From: Clostridiales bacterium
GTDB lineage: Bacteria > Bacillota > Clostridia > Oscillospirales > Oscillospiraceae
DNA: 23,512 bases
Direction of reading: 5' to 3'
Assembly: GCA_003525905.1 (NCBI GenBank)
Contig: DQIA01000029.1
Location: 1 to 23,512 of the forward strand
The stretch's first letter is position 1. The number at the start of each line of letters is the position of its first letter. A program made the position numbers and the translations under genes. Below are positions 1-7,400 of the stretch, piece by piece. Under the pieces are notes generated by a model. That model made no database searches, was not told the origin of the DNA, and saw only the letters and a list, made by a program, of their open reading frames with translations.

Positions 1-100
1 GCACCCGGCGGGTGCGCCTGCTTTGTATTAATTCTTTCGTAGCGCGTACATCCATTTCTCCGGCAGTGGCTGCCTTTACAACATACAACAGCAAGCGGTG

Positions 101-1825
101 TTACCAGCTGCCGCCGCCTCCGCCGCCAACACCGCCGCCGGTAAAGCCACCGCCTCCGCTCACAAAGGAACCGGCTCTGCCGCCGGGCTGAGAAACCATA
201 CTGTCGTTGGCTGCCCGCAGGGTATCCCGCAACATACGATCAAAAAGCACATAACTCCACACATCGGTCCCGTTATACCACCGAGGCGGCTGCATGGCGA
301 TGGACTCGAACTTCTTGATCCACTTGTCGCTGACGCCAAGGGCGTAAGTATAGGGCAGAATATTATAGAAATACTCCGGATCCTGCTCCACCAGCGCCTC
401 TAACTTCTCTTTCTCCGCCGTTACCAAAAAGCTGCGAAAGCCCTTGATCTGCGCCAGGGTTTTAGCGCCCTCATCCGTGCGCCGCAGCATACAGCAAGCG
501 GGGATCAGCCCCAGCGCCAAGCACAGGGTGCCCGCCAGCATAGCATAGAGAATGCTCGGCGCCAAAGTCAGAGAATCGCCCAGCGCCCGGTGGCTGAAAT
601 AGGCGCCGCCGGCTGCGCTCAGCGCCAGCAGTACAAAGGACAACAGCTTCAAATAAATACTGGTTTTGTCAAAAAAGCGACTGCGGCTCTCCGTACTGTT
701 CAGGTCTGCCCGTATGGTACCCACCGTTTCATAAAAATGGTTTTTCAGCTGTTTATTATCCGTGCGGGTGCGACCGTCGGGGAACAGGCCATCCATAAAC
801 ACTGCCAAATTGGTATCCTGCCCCACATAGCCGTGGCGTTTGGTGAGCACAAAGTCTCGCTTGCGCTTGCCGGGGTGAATCGCAATATGATTGCGCTGCG
901 CCAGGTACACCAGCAGGGACAACACCATCTCATTGGTGGCCTTGCCCTTGTACCACAGACCCACCTCTGCGCTGTTCAGCCCTTCCGGCGGATAAAACTC
1001 CACCGTGGGCGCATAGCGCTTATCCCGGCCGAACTTCAAAAACAGTACCAGCACGATCAGCGCTGCCAGCGCCGGCAAAACGGCGATCATAGCAATGGTC
1101 AGGTTATACTTGGTATTATCGAACTTAAAATACCCATCCGGCAGGATCAGGCGCAAGGTCAGCCCCTCACCCGGTGCCAGCGCCTGCGTAACCGTGCCGC
1201 TGATGGTACGGTCCTGCACGGTGTAGGTTACATTCTGGGTTCCGGCGGTGCCGTAGCTGCCGGTGCTCAGACCCAACTTGGCCGGGTCAAAATCCTTCGG
1301 CATAGTCACAGAGAACTGCACCCGGCGGATATAGGTGTCCCACCCGGTGCCCACCAGATTATAATACAGCTCGTCGGCGTTCTTTACCGTGTCCAGCCCC
1401 AAGTCGTAGTTGTAGCGAATGGTATAGGTGTGGGGGCCGGTGATGGTCTCATCCTCGCTGCCCAGGCGCAACACATACTTGTCGTTGCTGACCTCATGGC
1501 TGCATTCGTCCGCACCGGTGTCCACATGACTGACCCGGGCAGTGACCACGGCGGTAGAGCCGTCCGTACGGGTCAACTGGTTGCGCAGGGGCAGGTAGCG
1601 ATAAATGCCGTGGCGTGCTTCATTAAAATACACCTGATAGGTCTCCGTTACCGCCAGCACATTGTATTCACTGACCACCACTTGCATTTGGCAGTCGGTG
1701 ACCACATAGGGCTCCTGGGCGTACCGGGACAAAAAATCGGACTCGTCCGGCGTGGCTGCCAGGGCGCAAACCGGGGCGCACAGGGTCAGCACCAGCGCCA
1801 GCAGCAGGGTGATGATCTTCTTCAT
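101..1825 (-). CDS. DUF2207 family membrane protein with Gly-rich tail
   Basis: 574 aa. Residues 1-23 form a signal peptide ending in ALA-A. A long extracytoplasmic domain follows (about 25-240), then a membrane segment (about 243-264) followed by GRDKRYAPTVEFYPPEGLNS, the region typical of DUF2207 proteins. A second pair of membrane segments lies near 393-445. The last 25 residues are nearly all Gly with Ser/Phe/Val and end in GGSW, a hallmark of the family. The start ATG overlaps the stop of lemA by one base, so the two are translationally coupled. LemA and DUF2207 proteins often occur together in Bacillota and other bacteria; their biochemical role is not established, so only a cell-envelope function is inferred. 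The family call is firm; the function is unknown. Confidence 0.88.
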   Translation of the reverse strand: MKKIITLLLALVLTLCAPVCALAATPDESDFLSRYAQEPYVVTDCQMQVVVSEYNVLAVTETYQVYFNEARHGIYRYLPLRNQLTRTDGSTAVVTARVSHVDTGADECSHEVSNDKYVLRLGSEDETITGPHTYTIRYNYDLGLDTVKNADELYYNLVGTGWDTYIRRVQFSVTMPKDFDPAKLGLSTGSYGTAGTQNVTYTVQDRTISGTVTQALAPGEGLTLRLILPDGYFKFDNTKYNLTIAMIAVLPALAALIVLVLFLKFGRDKRYAPTVEFYPPEGLNSAEVGLWYKGKATNEMVLSLLVYLAQRNHIAIHPGKRKRDFVLTKRHGYVGQDTNLAVFMDGLFPDGRTRTDNKQLKNHFYETVGTIRADLNSTESRSRFFDKTSIYLKLLSFVLLALSAAGGAYFSHRALGDSLTLAPSILYAMLAGTLCLALGLIPACCMLRRTDEGAKTLAQIKGFRSFLVTAEKEKLEALVEQDPEYFYNILPYTYALGVSDKWIKKFESIAMQPPRWYNGTDVWSYVLFDRMLRDTLRAANDSMVSQPGGRAGSFVSGGGGFTGGGVGGGGGGSW

Positions 1826-2379
1826 TAAAATTCTACCTTCACATTCTCCCGCTGAGCAGTATCGTCCACAAGATACATACTGCGCTTTTCAAAATGGAAC
1901 AGACCGGCCACAATATTGGACGGGAACATCTCAATCTTGTTGTTCAGCTGCTTCACCGTAGCGTTATAATACTTGCGGGCGTTGGCAATATCTGCCTCCA
2001 CCTGGCGCAGCTGATTTTGCAGATCCAGAAAATTCTGATTGGCCTTTAAGTCCGGGTACTGCTCCACCACGGCAGAGAACCCGGCAATGGCGCCGGAAAG
2101 CTCTGCATTGGCTTTCAACTTCTCCTTCGTGGACAGGGCAGCATAGCTGCCTGCACGCGCGGCAACCACATTTTGCAAAGTCTGGGCCTCATGAGCGGCG
2201 TAGCCCTTTACAGTATTCACCAAATTCGGGATCAGATCCCACCGCTTTTTCAGGTACACATCCATGGTGGAGAACGCCTCCTCCACAGCGTTTTTCTTCT
2301 TCACTAAGCCGTTGTAAGTGCCTGCCAGCCACAGCACCAGCAGTACCACCACAACAAGAATCACGATGGCAAGTTTCAT
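1825..2379 (-). CDS. lemA: LemA family protein
   Basis: 184 aa, the usual LemA size. Residues 2-21 are one hydrophobic membrane anchor. The next stretch holds the family signature: YNGLVKKKNAVEEAFSTMDV, then LKKRWDLIPNLVNTVKGYA. The remainder is predicted helical with many Gln and Asn, matching the LemA helix bundle. The start has an excellent ribosome site (AAGGAGG, 7 bases before ATG). It is the first gene of a two-gene unit with the downstream DUF2207 gene. LemA proteins are membrane-anchored with the bulk outside the cytoplasm; no enzymatic activity is established. Confidence 0.93.
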   Translation of the reverse strand: MKLAIVILVVVVLLVLWLAGTYNGLVKKKNAVEEAFSTMDVYLKKRWDLIPNLVNTVKGYAAHEAQTLQNVVAARAGSYAALSTKEKLKANAELSGAIAGFSAVVEQYPDLKANQNFLDLQNQLRQVEADIANARKYYNATVKQLNNKIEMFPSNIVAGLFHFEKRSMYLVDDTAQRENVKVEF

Positions 2380-2432
2380 AAAAATTCCTCCTTATATGCC
2401 AAACTGCAATAACAGTATATGCCTGCAAGTCC

Positions 2433-2461
2433 ATAGTAGCATAGAACCGACCGTTTTGCAA
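2433..2461 (-). promoter_or_regulatory. Probable promoter of lemA-DUF2207
   Basis: Read on the minus strand, TTGCAA (2456-2461) and TACTAT (2433-2438) are separated by exactly 17 bases, about 55 bases upstream of the lemA start. Each box matches four of six consensus positions. The site lies just beyond the transketolase terminator, where a new transcription unit would need a promoter. Confidence 0.45.
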
Positions 2462-2462
2462 C

Positions 2463-2504
2463 AAAAAAACCGCCTGCGGCTCGGAGGTCGCAAGCGGTTT
2501 TTTT
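2463..2504 (-). terminator. Rho-independent terminator of the transketolase genes
   Basis: A7 CCGC-TGCG pairs with CGCA-GCGG T7 around a 10-base loop, with one C/A mismatch inside the stem. It starts 10 bases after the stop of the transketolase C-terminal gene. Having A and T runs on both sides, it could work in either direction. Confidence 0.88.
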
Positions 2505-2514
2505 GGACTTGATT

Positions 2515-3456
2515 TTATTTGACAAAGTCGGCAGCCACCTGGGCAATATGGTCGGCACACAAGCCAAACTGCACCAGAAGATCTGCACCGGGGCCGCTGT
2601 GGCCAAACTCGTCGTTAACGCCGATACGGCGCACAGGCGTGGGCAGCTGCTCGCTGAGCACGGAGCAAACGGCCTCGCCCAAACCGCCGATAATGCTGTG
2701 CTCCTCTACGGTGATGACCTTGCCGGTCTTCTTGGCAGTTGCCAAAACGGCAGCCTCGTCCAAGGGCTTAATGGTAGCCATATTGATCACCTCGGCAGAA
2801 ATGCCCTTGGCAGCCAGCTGCTCTGCGGCAGCCATAGCCTCCGGCACCATCAGACCGCAGGCAATGATGGACACATCGCTGCCCGCACGGATCACCTCGG
2901 CCTTGCCGATCTCAAACTGATAATCCTCGTTGTGGAACACCTCAGTAGCCAGGCGGGCAAAGCGCATATACACCGGGCCCTCCATCTCATAGGCGGCCTT
3001 TACCACCTGCCGAGCTTCCACATCGTCTGCCGGACAAATCACGGTCATGCCGGGGATCACCCGCATCAGGGCAAAGTCCTCACAGCACTGGTGGGACGCG
3101 CCGTCCTCGCCAACGCTGATCCCGGCGTGGGTAGCACCAATCTTTACATTCAAATGGGGATAGCCAATGCTGTTGCGCACCTGCTCAAAGGCACGACCGG
3201 CAGCGAACATGGCAAAGCTGGACGCAAAGGGTACCAGCCCCATGGTAGACAAACCGGCGGCCACGCTCATCATATCCGCCTCAGCAATACCGCAGTTAAA
3301 GTGGCGATCCGGATAGGCTTTCTTAAAAATGCCGGTCTTGGTTGCGCCGGCCAGGTCTGCGTCCAACACCACCAGGTTATCGGCGCCGCCTGCAGCCAGT
3401 TCCTTTAAGGCGTTGCCGTAGCTCTCGCGAGTTGCGATCTTCTTTACTTCTGCCAT
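2515..3456 (-). CDS. Transketolase, C-terminal subunit
   Basis: 313 aa. Contains the pyrimidine-binding domain of thiamine-diphosphate enzymes (GIAEADMMSVAAGLSTMGLV with the catalytic-type Glu, then FAMFAAGRAFEQVRN) and the C-terminal transketolase domain from about residue 190 (GLMVPEAMAAAEQLAAKGIS, then VEEHSIIGGLGEAV). It lacks the pyrophosphate-binding half, which the gene just upstream supplies; such split transketolases are common in Clostridia. Together the subunits move two-carbon units between sugar phosphates in the non-oxidative pentose phosphate pathway. The ATG at 3456 is chosen because GGAGG sits 7 bases upstream; longer in-frame starts run into the preceding gene. The gap to the N-terminal gene is 2 bases. 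Confidence 0.93.
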   Translation of the reverse strand: MAEVKKIATRESYGNALKELAAGGADNLVVLDADLAGATKTGIFKKAYPDRHFNCGIAEADMMSVAAGLSTMGLVPFASSFAMFAAGRAFEQVRNSIGYPHLNVKIGATHAGISVGEDGASHQCCEDFALMRVIPGMTVICPADDVEARQVVKAAYEMEGPVYMRFARLATEVFHNEDYQFEIGKAEVIRAGSDVSIIACGLMVPEAMAAAEQLAAKGISAEVINMATIKPLDEAAVLATAKKTGKVITVEEHSIIGGLGEAVCSVLSEQLPTPVRRIGVNDEFGHSGPGADLLVQFGLCADHIAQVAADFVK

Positions 3457-3458
3457 GG

Positions 3459-4301
3459 TTACGCCTCCAATTCCTGCAGCTTGGCAGTCAGCTCTGCCAT
3501 TGCCGTTTTGTATTCCTCCGGGTTGGTGGCCTTGCCGTGCCAACCGCACTCGTTCTCCATAAAGGACACGCCCTTGCCCTTCACCGTCTTCATCAAAATG
3601 CAGAAAGGCTTGGTGCTCTTGTGGAAGGCATCAAAAGCGCTCTCCAGCTGGTCAAAATCATTGCCGTCAACGGTGACCACATCAAAGCCAAAGGCCTTTA
3701 CTTTCTCATCAATCGGCTCGGCGCACATCACATCTTTGCACAGACCGTCGATCTGCAAGCCGTTCCAGTCAATGATCACGCACAGGTTATCCAGGTGGTA
3801 CTGGTTGGCAAACATCATGGCCTCCCAAACCTGACCCTCCTCGATCTCACCGTCGCCCAAAAGGGTGTACACCCGAATATCATCCTTGCCCAGGAACTTG
3901 GCGCCCTTGGCCATACCGCAGGCGGCGCTGATGCCCTGACCCAGAGAGCCGGTGCTCATATCAACGCCGGGCACCGTGTTCATATTGGGGTGACCCTGTA
4001 AATAAGAGCCAATATGGCGCAGGGTGGTCAGGTCCTCCGGCGGGAAAAAGCCCTTGTATGCCAGGGCGCTGTACAGACCGGGGGCGCAATGACCCTTAGA
4101 CAAAACAAAGCGATCACGATCCGCCCACTTGGGGTTCTTGGGATCCACACGCATTTCTTTGCCATACAAATATGCGAACACATCCGCGGAGGACAAACTG
4201 CCGCCGGGGTGCCCGGATTTGGCGCTGTTGGTGCTGTCTACAATGCCCAGACGGATCTTGGCGGCGTAGATCTGGAGCGCCTTTTTGGTTGCTTGGTCCA
4301 T
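3459..4301 (-). CDS. Transketolase, N-terminal subunit
   Basis: 280 aa, the usual size of the stand-alone N-terminal half. Visible landmarks: SGHPGGSLSSADVFAYLYG near residue 29, SKGHCAPGLYSAL near 68, TGSLGQGISAACGMA, and the thiamine-diphosphate/Mg motif GDGEIEEGQVWEA near 149 continuing to a conserved Asn in IIDWNGLQIDG. It binds the cofactor's diphosphate and pairs with the C-terminal subunit encoded next. AAGGAG lies 8 bases before the ATG. Cytoplasmic; pentose phosphate pathway, which supplies ribose and aromatic precursors. Confidence 0.94.
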   Translation of the reverse strand: MDQATKKALQIYAAKIRLGIVDSTNSAKSGHPGGSLSSADVFAYLYGKEMRVDPKNPKWADRDRFVLSKGHCAPGLYSALAYKGFFPPEDLTTLRHIGSYLQGHPNMNTVPGVDMSTGSLGQGISAACGMAKGAKFLGKDDIRVYTLLGDGEIEEGQVWEAMMFANQYHLDNLCVIIDWNGLQIDGLCKDVMCAEPIDEKVKAFGFDVVTVDGNDFDQLESAFDAFHKSTKPFCILMKTVKGKGVSFMENECGWHGKATNPEEYKTAMAELTAKLQELEA

Positions 4302-4333
4302 AATGATAACTCCTTCAAAAAGATTTCATCTGT

Positions 4334-4362
4334 ATTTTAACACTTAAACGGCGGCTGTTCAA
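4334..4362 (-). promoter_or_regulatory. Promoter of the transketolase pair
   Basis: On the minus strand TTGAAC (4357-4362), 17 bases, TAAAAT (4334-4339; five of six consensus). It lies about 33 bases upstream of the transketolase N start, leaving a short leader with the ribosome site. Confidence 0.6.
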
Positions 4363-4387
4363 TAGTTTTTCTAAATTTATAAGTGCC

Positions 4388-4423
4388 AAAAAGGGACCCT
4401 GTTCCACAGAGCCCCCACTTTTT
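4388..4423 (-). terminator. Terminator of the sortase-LCP unit
   Basis: Directly after the LCP stop: an A5 run, a 9-pair stem with G-U pairs (GGGGCTCTG with CAGGGTCCC), a 5-base loop, then T5. It separates the LCP gene from the transketolase promoter. Confidence 0.75.
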
Positions 4424-4428
4424 CGACC

Positions 4429-5772
4429 TTAACGGATCCGGGTGTAAAACACATCCAGCACCGTCTGCATTAAACTGTCTTTATCCGGGTAAAAACCGGC
4501 GTACACATAATCTTTGAATTCCTTATTCTCCACCGCTTTCATCTTCCCCTCCAAGGTATAGGACTGGAAGTCGGTAACGCCCTTTTGCAGCAGCAAAGAG
4601 CCAAGGTAAGTCACATTGGACACAGTTAGATCCGTGGTGCAATAATCAGAAGCGGTATTGTACAAATTGGTAATGACGCTAAAATCAGAGGTGACGCTGC
4701 CTCGCACTTTGTCCGCAAAGGCGTTCAGGTACTGCACCTGGCGCTGGGTACGATTTAAGGAAGCGTTCAGGTTATCCATATCACGGGTACGCACATAAGC
4801 CTCGGTGAGATCACCGGTCAGGTGCACGGTGTCGCCCTTCTTGACCCCGTAGTCCGGTAGGTCGTAGAGGGACTGCACCTTCACCCCGCCAATGGAATCA
4901 TTGATAGGCTGAATCCCGTTCAGATCCAAGGCAAAATACTTATCAATCGGCACATTGTAGAGAATACGGCTGATAGACTTGGTCACATTCTTGCAGGAGG
5001 TGCCGAAGCCGTCGCCGTAAGCATAGGCAATACAAAGCTCCATTTCCTTGGTCTTTTTGAAATTGCCGTCCTTGTCAAACACATCCACATCCACCATGGT
5101 GTCGCGGGGCACGGCGATCATAGAGGTTTTGCCGCTGACCTTGTCAATGGCAACCACAATATCCGTATCCGCCATACCGTTTGTGGAAGTATGGTTCTCC
5201 GCCTTGCCCAGCTCTCGCTTGTCTACGCCCAGGAACGCCATGGTCACCACATTCTCGTTATACACATAGGTGTGACCCTTATACTCAATGGTCTCCTGGT
5301 AGTCGGTGGCGGCAGTGGTATCGGTCATCTTCTTCTCGCCGTCGTAGTTCAGGATCAGGAACGCACCCACCACAAGGGCAACGATAATCAGCAGTGCCAC
5401 CAAAATGCCGATCACCACCCGGGCGCCCTTGGGCAGCCGATGATGCCGGTGATGATGGTGATGATGGTGGTGCCGGTGCCGACGGTGCTTGCCGTGACGG
5501 CTGTGGCTATGGCTGTCGCTATGGTGATGATGGTGATGATGATGGCTGTGTTCCTCACCGCCGGGCGCCGGTTCCACCGGTGCGCCTGTGGCCTCCGCCC
5601 GCTGGCGGTGGTTCTCCGAGGCGTGGTACTCGCCGGGGGTTGCGGCAGCCGAAGTCTCTTTCATTTCAAATTGAGGCGCGCGGTAACTTACGCCGGGGGT
5701 ATCATCGCCACCGGTTAGGGAGAACACGCTGTCTTCAAAGCGTTCCAAATTGGGATCAATCGGTTTTTTCAT
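4429..5772 (-). CDS. LCP (LytR-CpsA-Psr) family transferase with His-rich tail
   Basis: 447 aa. Residues 1-115 are cytoplasmic and unusual: residues 75-111 contain 24 histidines in 37 positions, in two runs of eight separated by Ser/Arg/Lys. A membrane segment follows (about 118-141). The extracellular LCP domain (about 175-365) shows FLGVDKR, MADTDIVVAID, AVPRDTMVDVD, NVPIDKYFALDLNGI and YVRTRDMDNLNASLNRTQRQ, including the Arg and Asp residues that bind the polyprenyl-pyrophosphate substrate in the family. LCP enzymes transfer glycopolymers from lipid carriers to peptidoglycan or, in Actinomyces, to a surface protein. The start overlaps the end of the sortase gene by 17 bases, so the two are one operon. 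The domain call is firm; the acceptor is unknown. Confidence 0.92.
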   Translation of the reverse strand: MKKPIDPNLERFEDSVFSLTGGDDTPGVSYRAPQFEMKETSAAATPGEYHASENHRQRAEATGAPVEPAPGGEEHSHHHHHHHHSDSHSHSRHGKHRRHRHHHHHHHHRHHRLPKGARVVIGILVALLIIVALVVGAFLILNYDGEKKMTDTTAATDYQETIEYKGHTYVYNENVVTMAFLGVDKRELGKAENHTSTNGMADTDIVVAIDKVSGKTSMIAVPRDTMVDVDVFDKDGNFKKTKEMELCIAYAYGDGFGTSCKNVTKSISRILYNVPIDKYFALDLNGIQPINDSIGGVKVQSLYDLPDYGVKKGDTVHLTGDLTEAYVRTRDMDNLNASLNRTQRQVQYLNAFADKVRGSVTSDFSVITNLYNTASDYCTTDLTVSNVTYLGSLLLQKGVTDFQSYTLEGKMKAVENKEFKDYVYAGFYPDKDSLMQTVLDVFYTRIR

Positions 5773-6565
5773 TCTTCAGTAACACTCCGCTTACAAGGTA
5801 TCTGCTGCTCCGCTGGCTGGTGCCGGTAAAGCAGGTGGACAGGATCACCACATGGCTGTCCTTATCCACAGTGGTCTTTAGGTCCGTGCGCACATTCTTC
5901 AAGGCAGAATCCGGATTTTGCAGCATGGCAAAGAAGTCGCTGCGCACCGTCACATCTTGGAAAGAAAAGCTGTTCATAATATGCCGATCATCGTACTTAA
6001 AGGCAGAGATGATCTGGTAGGTCAGCTTGTGGCCGGGCATATAAATGTAAAAATACGGGTGGCTGTCAAAGAAAGACTTGTCCTCAAACTTATGCAGTGA
6101 GGTAAACATACTCTCGCTAAAGCCGTTATGGCCGTACACCAGGGTCACCGAGTCGTTAAAGGTGGTTGTGTTCTGCGACTGGGTGAACACGGCACCACTG
6201 GCCAGCCAGCTTTTATCATAAGCACTGTGGGTCAGGTAAAACTCATCGTCCACCGTGCTTTGCACAATGGGATAGTTCACCTCGGTACCGTCCACCTGGA
6301 TCCAAGCGTAAATTTCGTCATTTTGGCTTTGCAGCTTTTTGAAATTTACCGGATTGGTGGGCTTTTTGCTCTCGCCGGTGGTACTGGGCGCTTCCGTTAC
6401 CATACTCTGGCTGCGCCGATCCTCCTGGCGGGCGGTGTACTGCTGGTACAGATCCACACCGATATACGCCAGTCCGGCGATCAGGCACACCAAGGCAATG
6501 ATCAGCAGTATGACCCGCCCGGTGTTGCGCTTCTCCTCTTTTTTCGGTTCTTTTTGATTATCCAT
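5756..6565 (-). CDS. Class B sortase
   Basis: 269 aa from the chosen ATG. Residues 1-16 are polar, 17-38 form the membrane anchor, and the catalytic domain follows. The triad is visible: His146 in TLVYGHNGFS, Cys245 in ILSTCFTG, and Arg255 in RSSRYLVSG. The order and spacing of YAWIQVDGTEVNYPIVQ, YGHN and STC fit class B. Sortases cleave a surface protein at its sorting signal and join it to peptidoglycan; the gene upstream encodes a protein ending in SPKTG, a class B-like signal. I chose 6565 because AAGGAG lies upstream (13 bases, rather far); an ATG at 6589 adds eight residues but has no ribosome site. It overlaps the LCP gene downstream. Confidence 0.93.
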   Translation of the reverse strand: MDNQKEPKKEEKRNTGRVILLIIALVCLIAGLAYIGVDLYQQYTARQEDRRSQSMVTEAPSTTGESKKPTNPVNFKKLQSQNDEIYAWIQVDGTEVNYPIVQSTVDDEFYLTHSAYDKSWLASGAVFTQSQNTTTFNDSVTLVYGHNGFSESMFTSLHKFEDKSFFDSHPYFYIYMPGHKLTYQIISAFKYDDRHIMNSFSFQDVTVRSDFFAMLQNPDSALKNVRTDLKTTVDKDSHVVILSTCFTGTSQRSSRYLVSGVLLKNEKTD

Positions 6566-6603
6566 TGCTTGGGTGTCGCTCCTTGGCATTGTCGCCGTAT
6601 TTC

Positions 6604-6633
6604 ATTAAAAAAAGCCTGTTTACCGTATGGCAA
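6604..6633 (-). promoter_or_regulatory. Candidate promoter of sortase-LCP inside a terminator
   Basis: On the minus strand TTGCCA (6628-6633; five of six) and TTTAAT (6604-6609; five of six) are 18 bases apart. Both boxes overlap the hairpin and T run of the upstream terminator. Transcription would begin near 6597, leaving a leader that holds the AAGGAG used for the ATG at 6565. Confidence 0.4.
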
Positions 6634-6643
6634 ACAGGCTTTT
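6607..6643 (-). terminator. Terminator of the SPKTG surface protein gene
   Basis: AAAAGCCTGTTT pairs perfectly with AAACAGGCTTTT around a 10-base loop, followed by a T7 run, just after the stop at 6654. A strong, simple terminator. Confidence 0.9.
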
Positions 6644-6653
6644 GCAGTTCGTC

Positions 6654-7169
6654 TTATTCAGCGTCCTGTTTTTTCTTCATGGCAGCCAGAACTGCTGCAC
6701 CTGCGCCGGCAAGTGCAAGGCCGGTAGCCATGGTCGCGCCGGTTTTGGGAGAACGGCTCTTTTTGTCCTTTCTGGGCGCTTTCTTGGTGGTGGTCTCACC
6801 CTGGAAGTTGACGATGGCGTTACCAATTACATCGCCCTCATAGCCGTTGATCAGTTGAATGGTGATGGTGTTGCCGTCTACGGAGATCACCTTGTAGTCC
6901 TTGCCCTCGGTCATGCCCGGGAACTGCCAATTCTGGAAGTCGCCGTTGCCGGTGTAGGTAAAGCTGATCTTGGTGGGATCGGTAGGATCCACCTGATAGT
7001 CCACATCGTCGCTGACCTTACCGTTTACCTGGCCGATCTTGTCATTGTCTCTGGTGGTGTGCTCCGGGCTGGCCACGGTGTTAGACGCAGCGAAAGCCAT
7101 CATGGAAGTGGCACCCAGTGCAGAGAACGCCAGCATAGCAGCCAGCAGGATGGAAAGAATCTTTTTCAT
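6654..7169 (-). CDS. Small secreted protein with SPKTG sorting signal
   Basis: 171 aa. Signal peptide at residues 1-28 (MKK, hydrophobic core, AFA/A cleavage). The mature part is short (about 29-128) and acidic, rich in Asp, Thr and Gly, with alternating hydrophobic residues suggesting beta strands (for example KISFTYTG, TITIQLING). A Lys/Arg-rich linker (129-138) leads to SPKTG at 140-144, a hydrophobic stretch and a charged end KKKQDAE: a complete cell-wall sorting signal. It is the likely substrate of the class B sortase encoded just downstream. I do not recognise the mature domain. The ATG at 7169 is preferred because GAGGTG lies 7 bases upstream; the ATG at 7175 is only one base from it. 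Confidence 0.82.
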   Translation of the reverse strand: MKKILSILLAAMLAFSALGATSMMAFAASNTVASPEHTTRDNDKIGQVNGKVSDDVDYQVDPTDPTKISFTYTGNGDFQNWQFPGMTEGKDYKVISVDGNTITIQLINGYEGDVIGNAIVNFQGETTTKKAPRKDKKSRSPKTGATMATGLALAGAGAAVLAAMKKKQDAE

Positions 7170-7226
7170 TTTCATACACCTCTTTGAGAATATAGTTATG
7201 CCATAGATATTCTAACTTCATTACTG

Positions 7227-7255
7227 ATTATATCATCTTGGTAACCGCTTGTAAA
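7227..7255 (-). promoter_or_regulatory. Strong promoter of the SPKTG protein gene
   Basis: On the minus strand TTTACA (7250-7255; five of six), 17 bases, TATAAT (7227-7232; perfect). It is the best promoter match in the left half and lies about 58 bases before the start codon, suggesting high expression of the surface protein. Confidence 0.75.
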
Positions 7256-7329
7256 GCCTTTTTTCAAAATTCTTTGACCCACAAAACTGTGCCACGCGCC
7301 ATAGTTGCTATCCCTTGGGGCTGTAGGCG

Positions 7330-7348
7330 CACCGGGCTGCCACCGGGC
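7330..7348. repeat. Two direct copies of CACCGGGC, 11 bases apart
   Basis: CACCGGGC occurs at 7330-7337 and 7341-7348, one helical turn apart, in the gap between the tetR-type gene and the SPKTG gene promoter. The remainder of this 200-base gap shows only the promoter and a weak hairpin. Confidence 0.5.
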
Positions 7349-7373
7349 ACAAAATATAGCCGCATTTGTGAAC

Positions 7374-7400
7374 AAAAAAATTCTTACGCCTCCATAGGCG
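7374..7400 (-). terminator. Weak candidate terminator of the left tetR-type gene
   Basis: A 5-pair stem, CGCCT with AGGCG around ATGG, overlaps the last codons. After the stop TAA and GAA comes a T7 run. The stem is short and overlaps coding sequence, so the call is tentative. Confidence 0.35.

Noticed and set aside
28..75. Short frame on the minus strand ending in EKWMYALRKN
   Set aside because: Only about 15 codons between stops with no start or ribosome site. The first 100 bases otherwise show only a 6-pair hairpin at 1-15, too little to call.
5437..5550. Triplet-like CAT/CAC repeat as a possible CRISPR or microsatellite element
   Set aside because: It is in frame inside the LCP gene and encodes the His tract; there are no spacers or regular repeat units.
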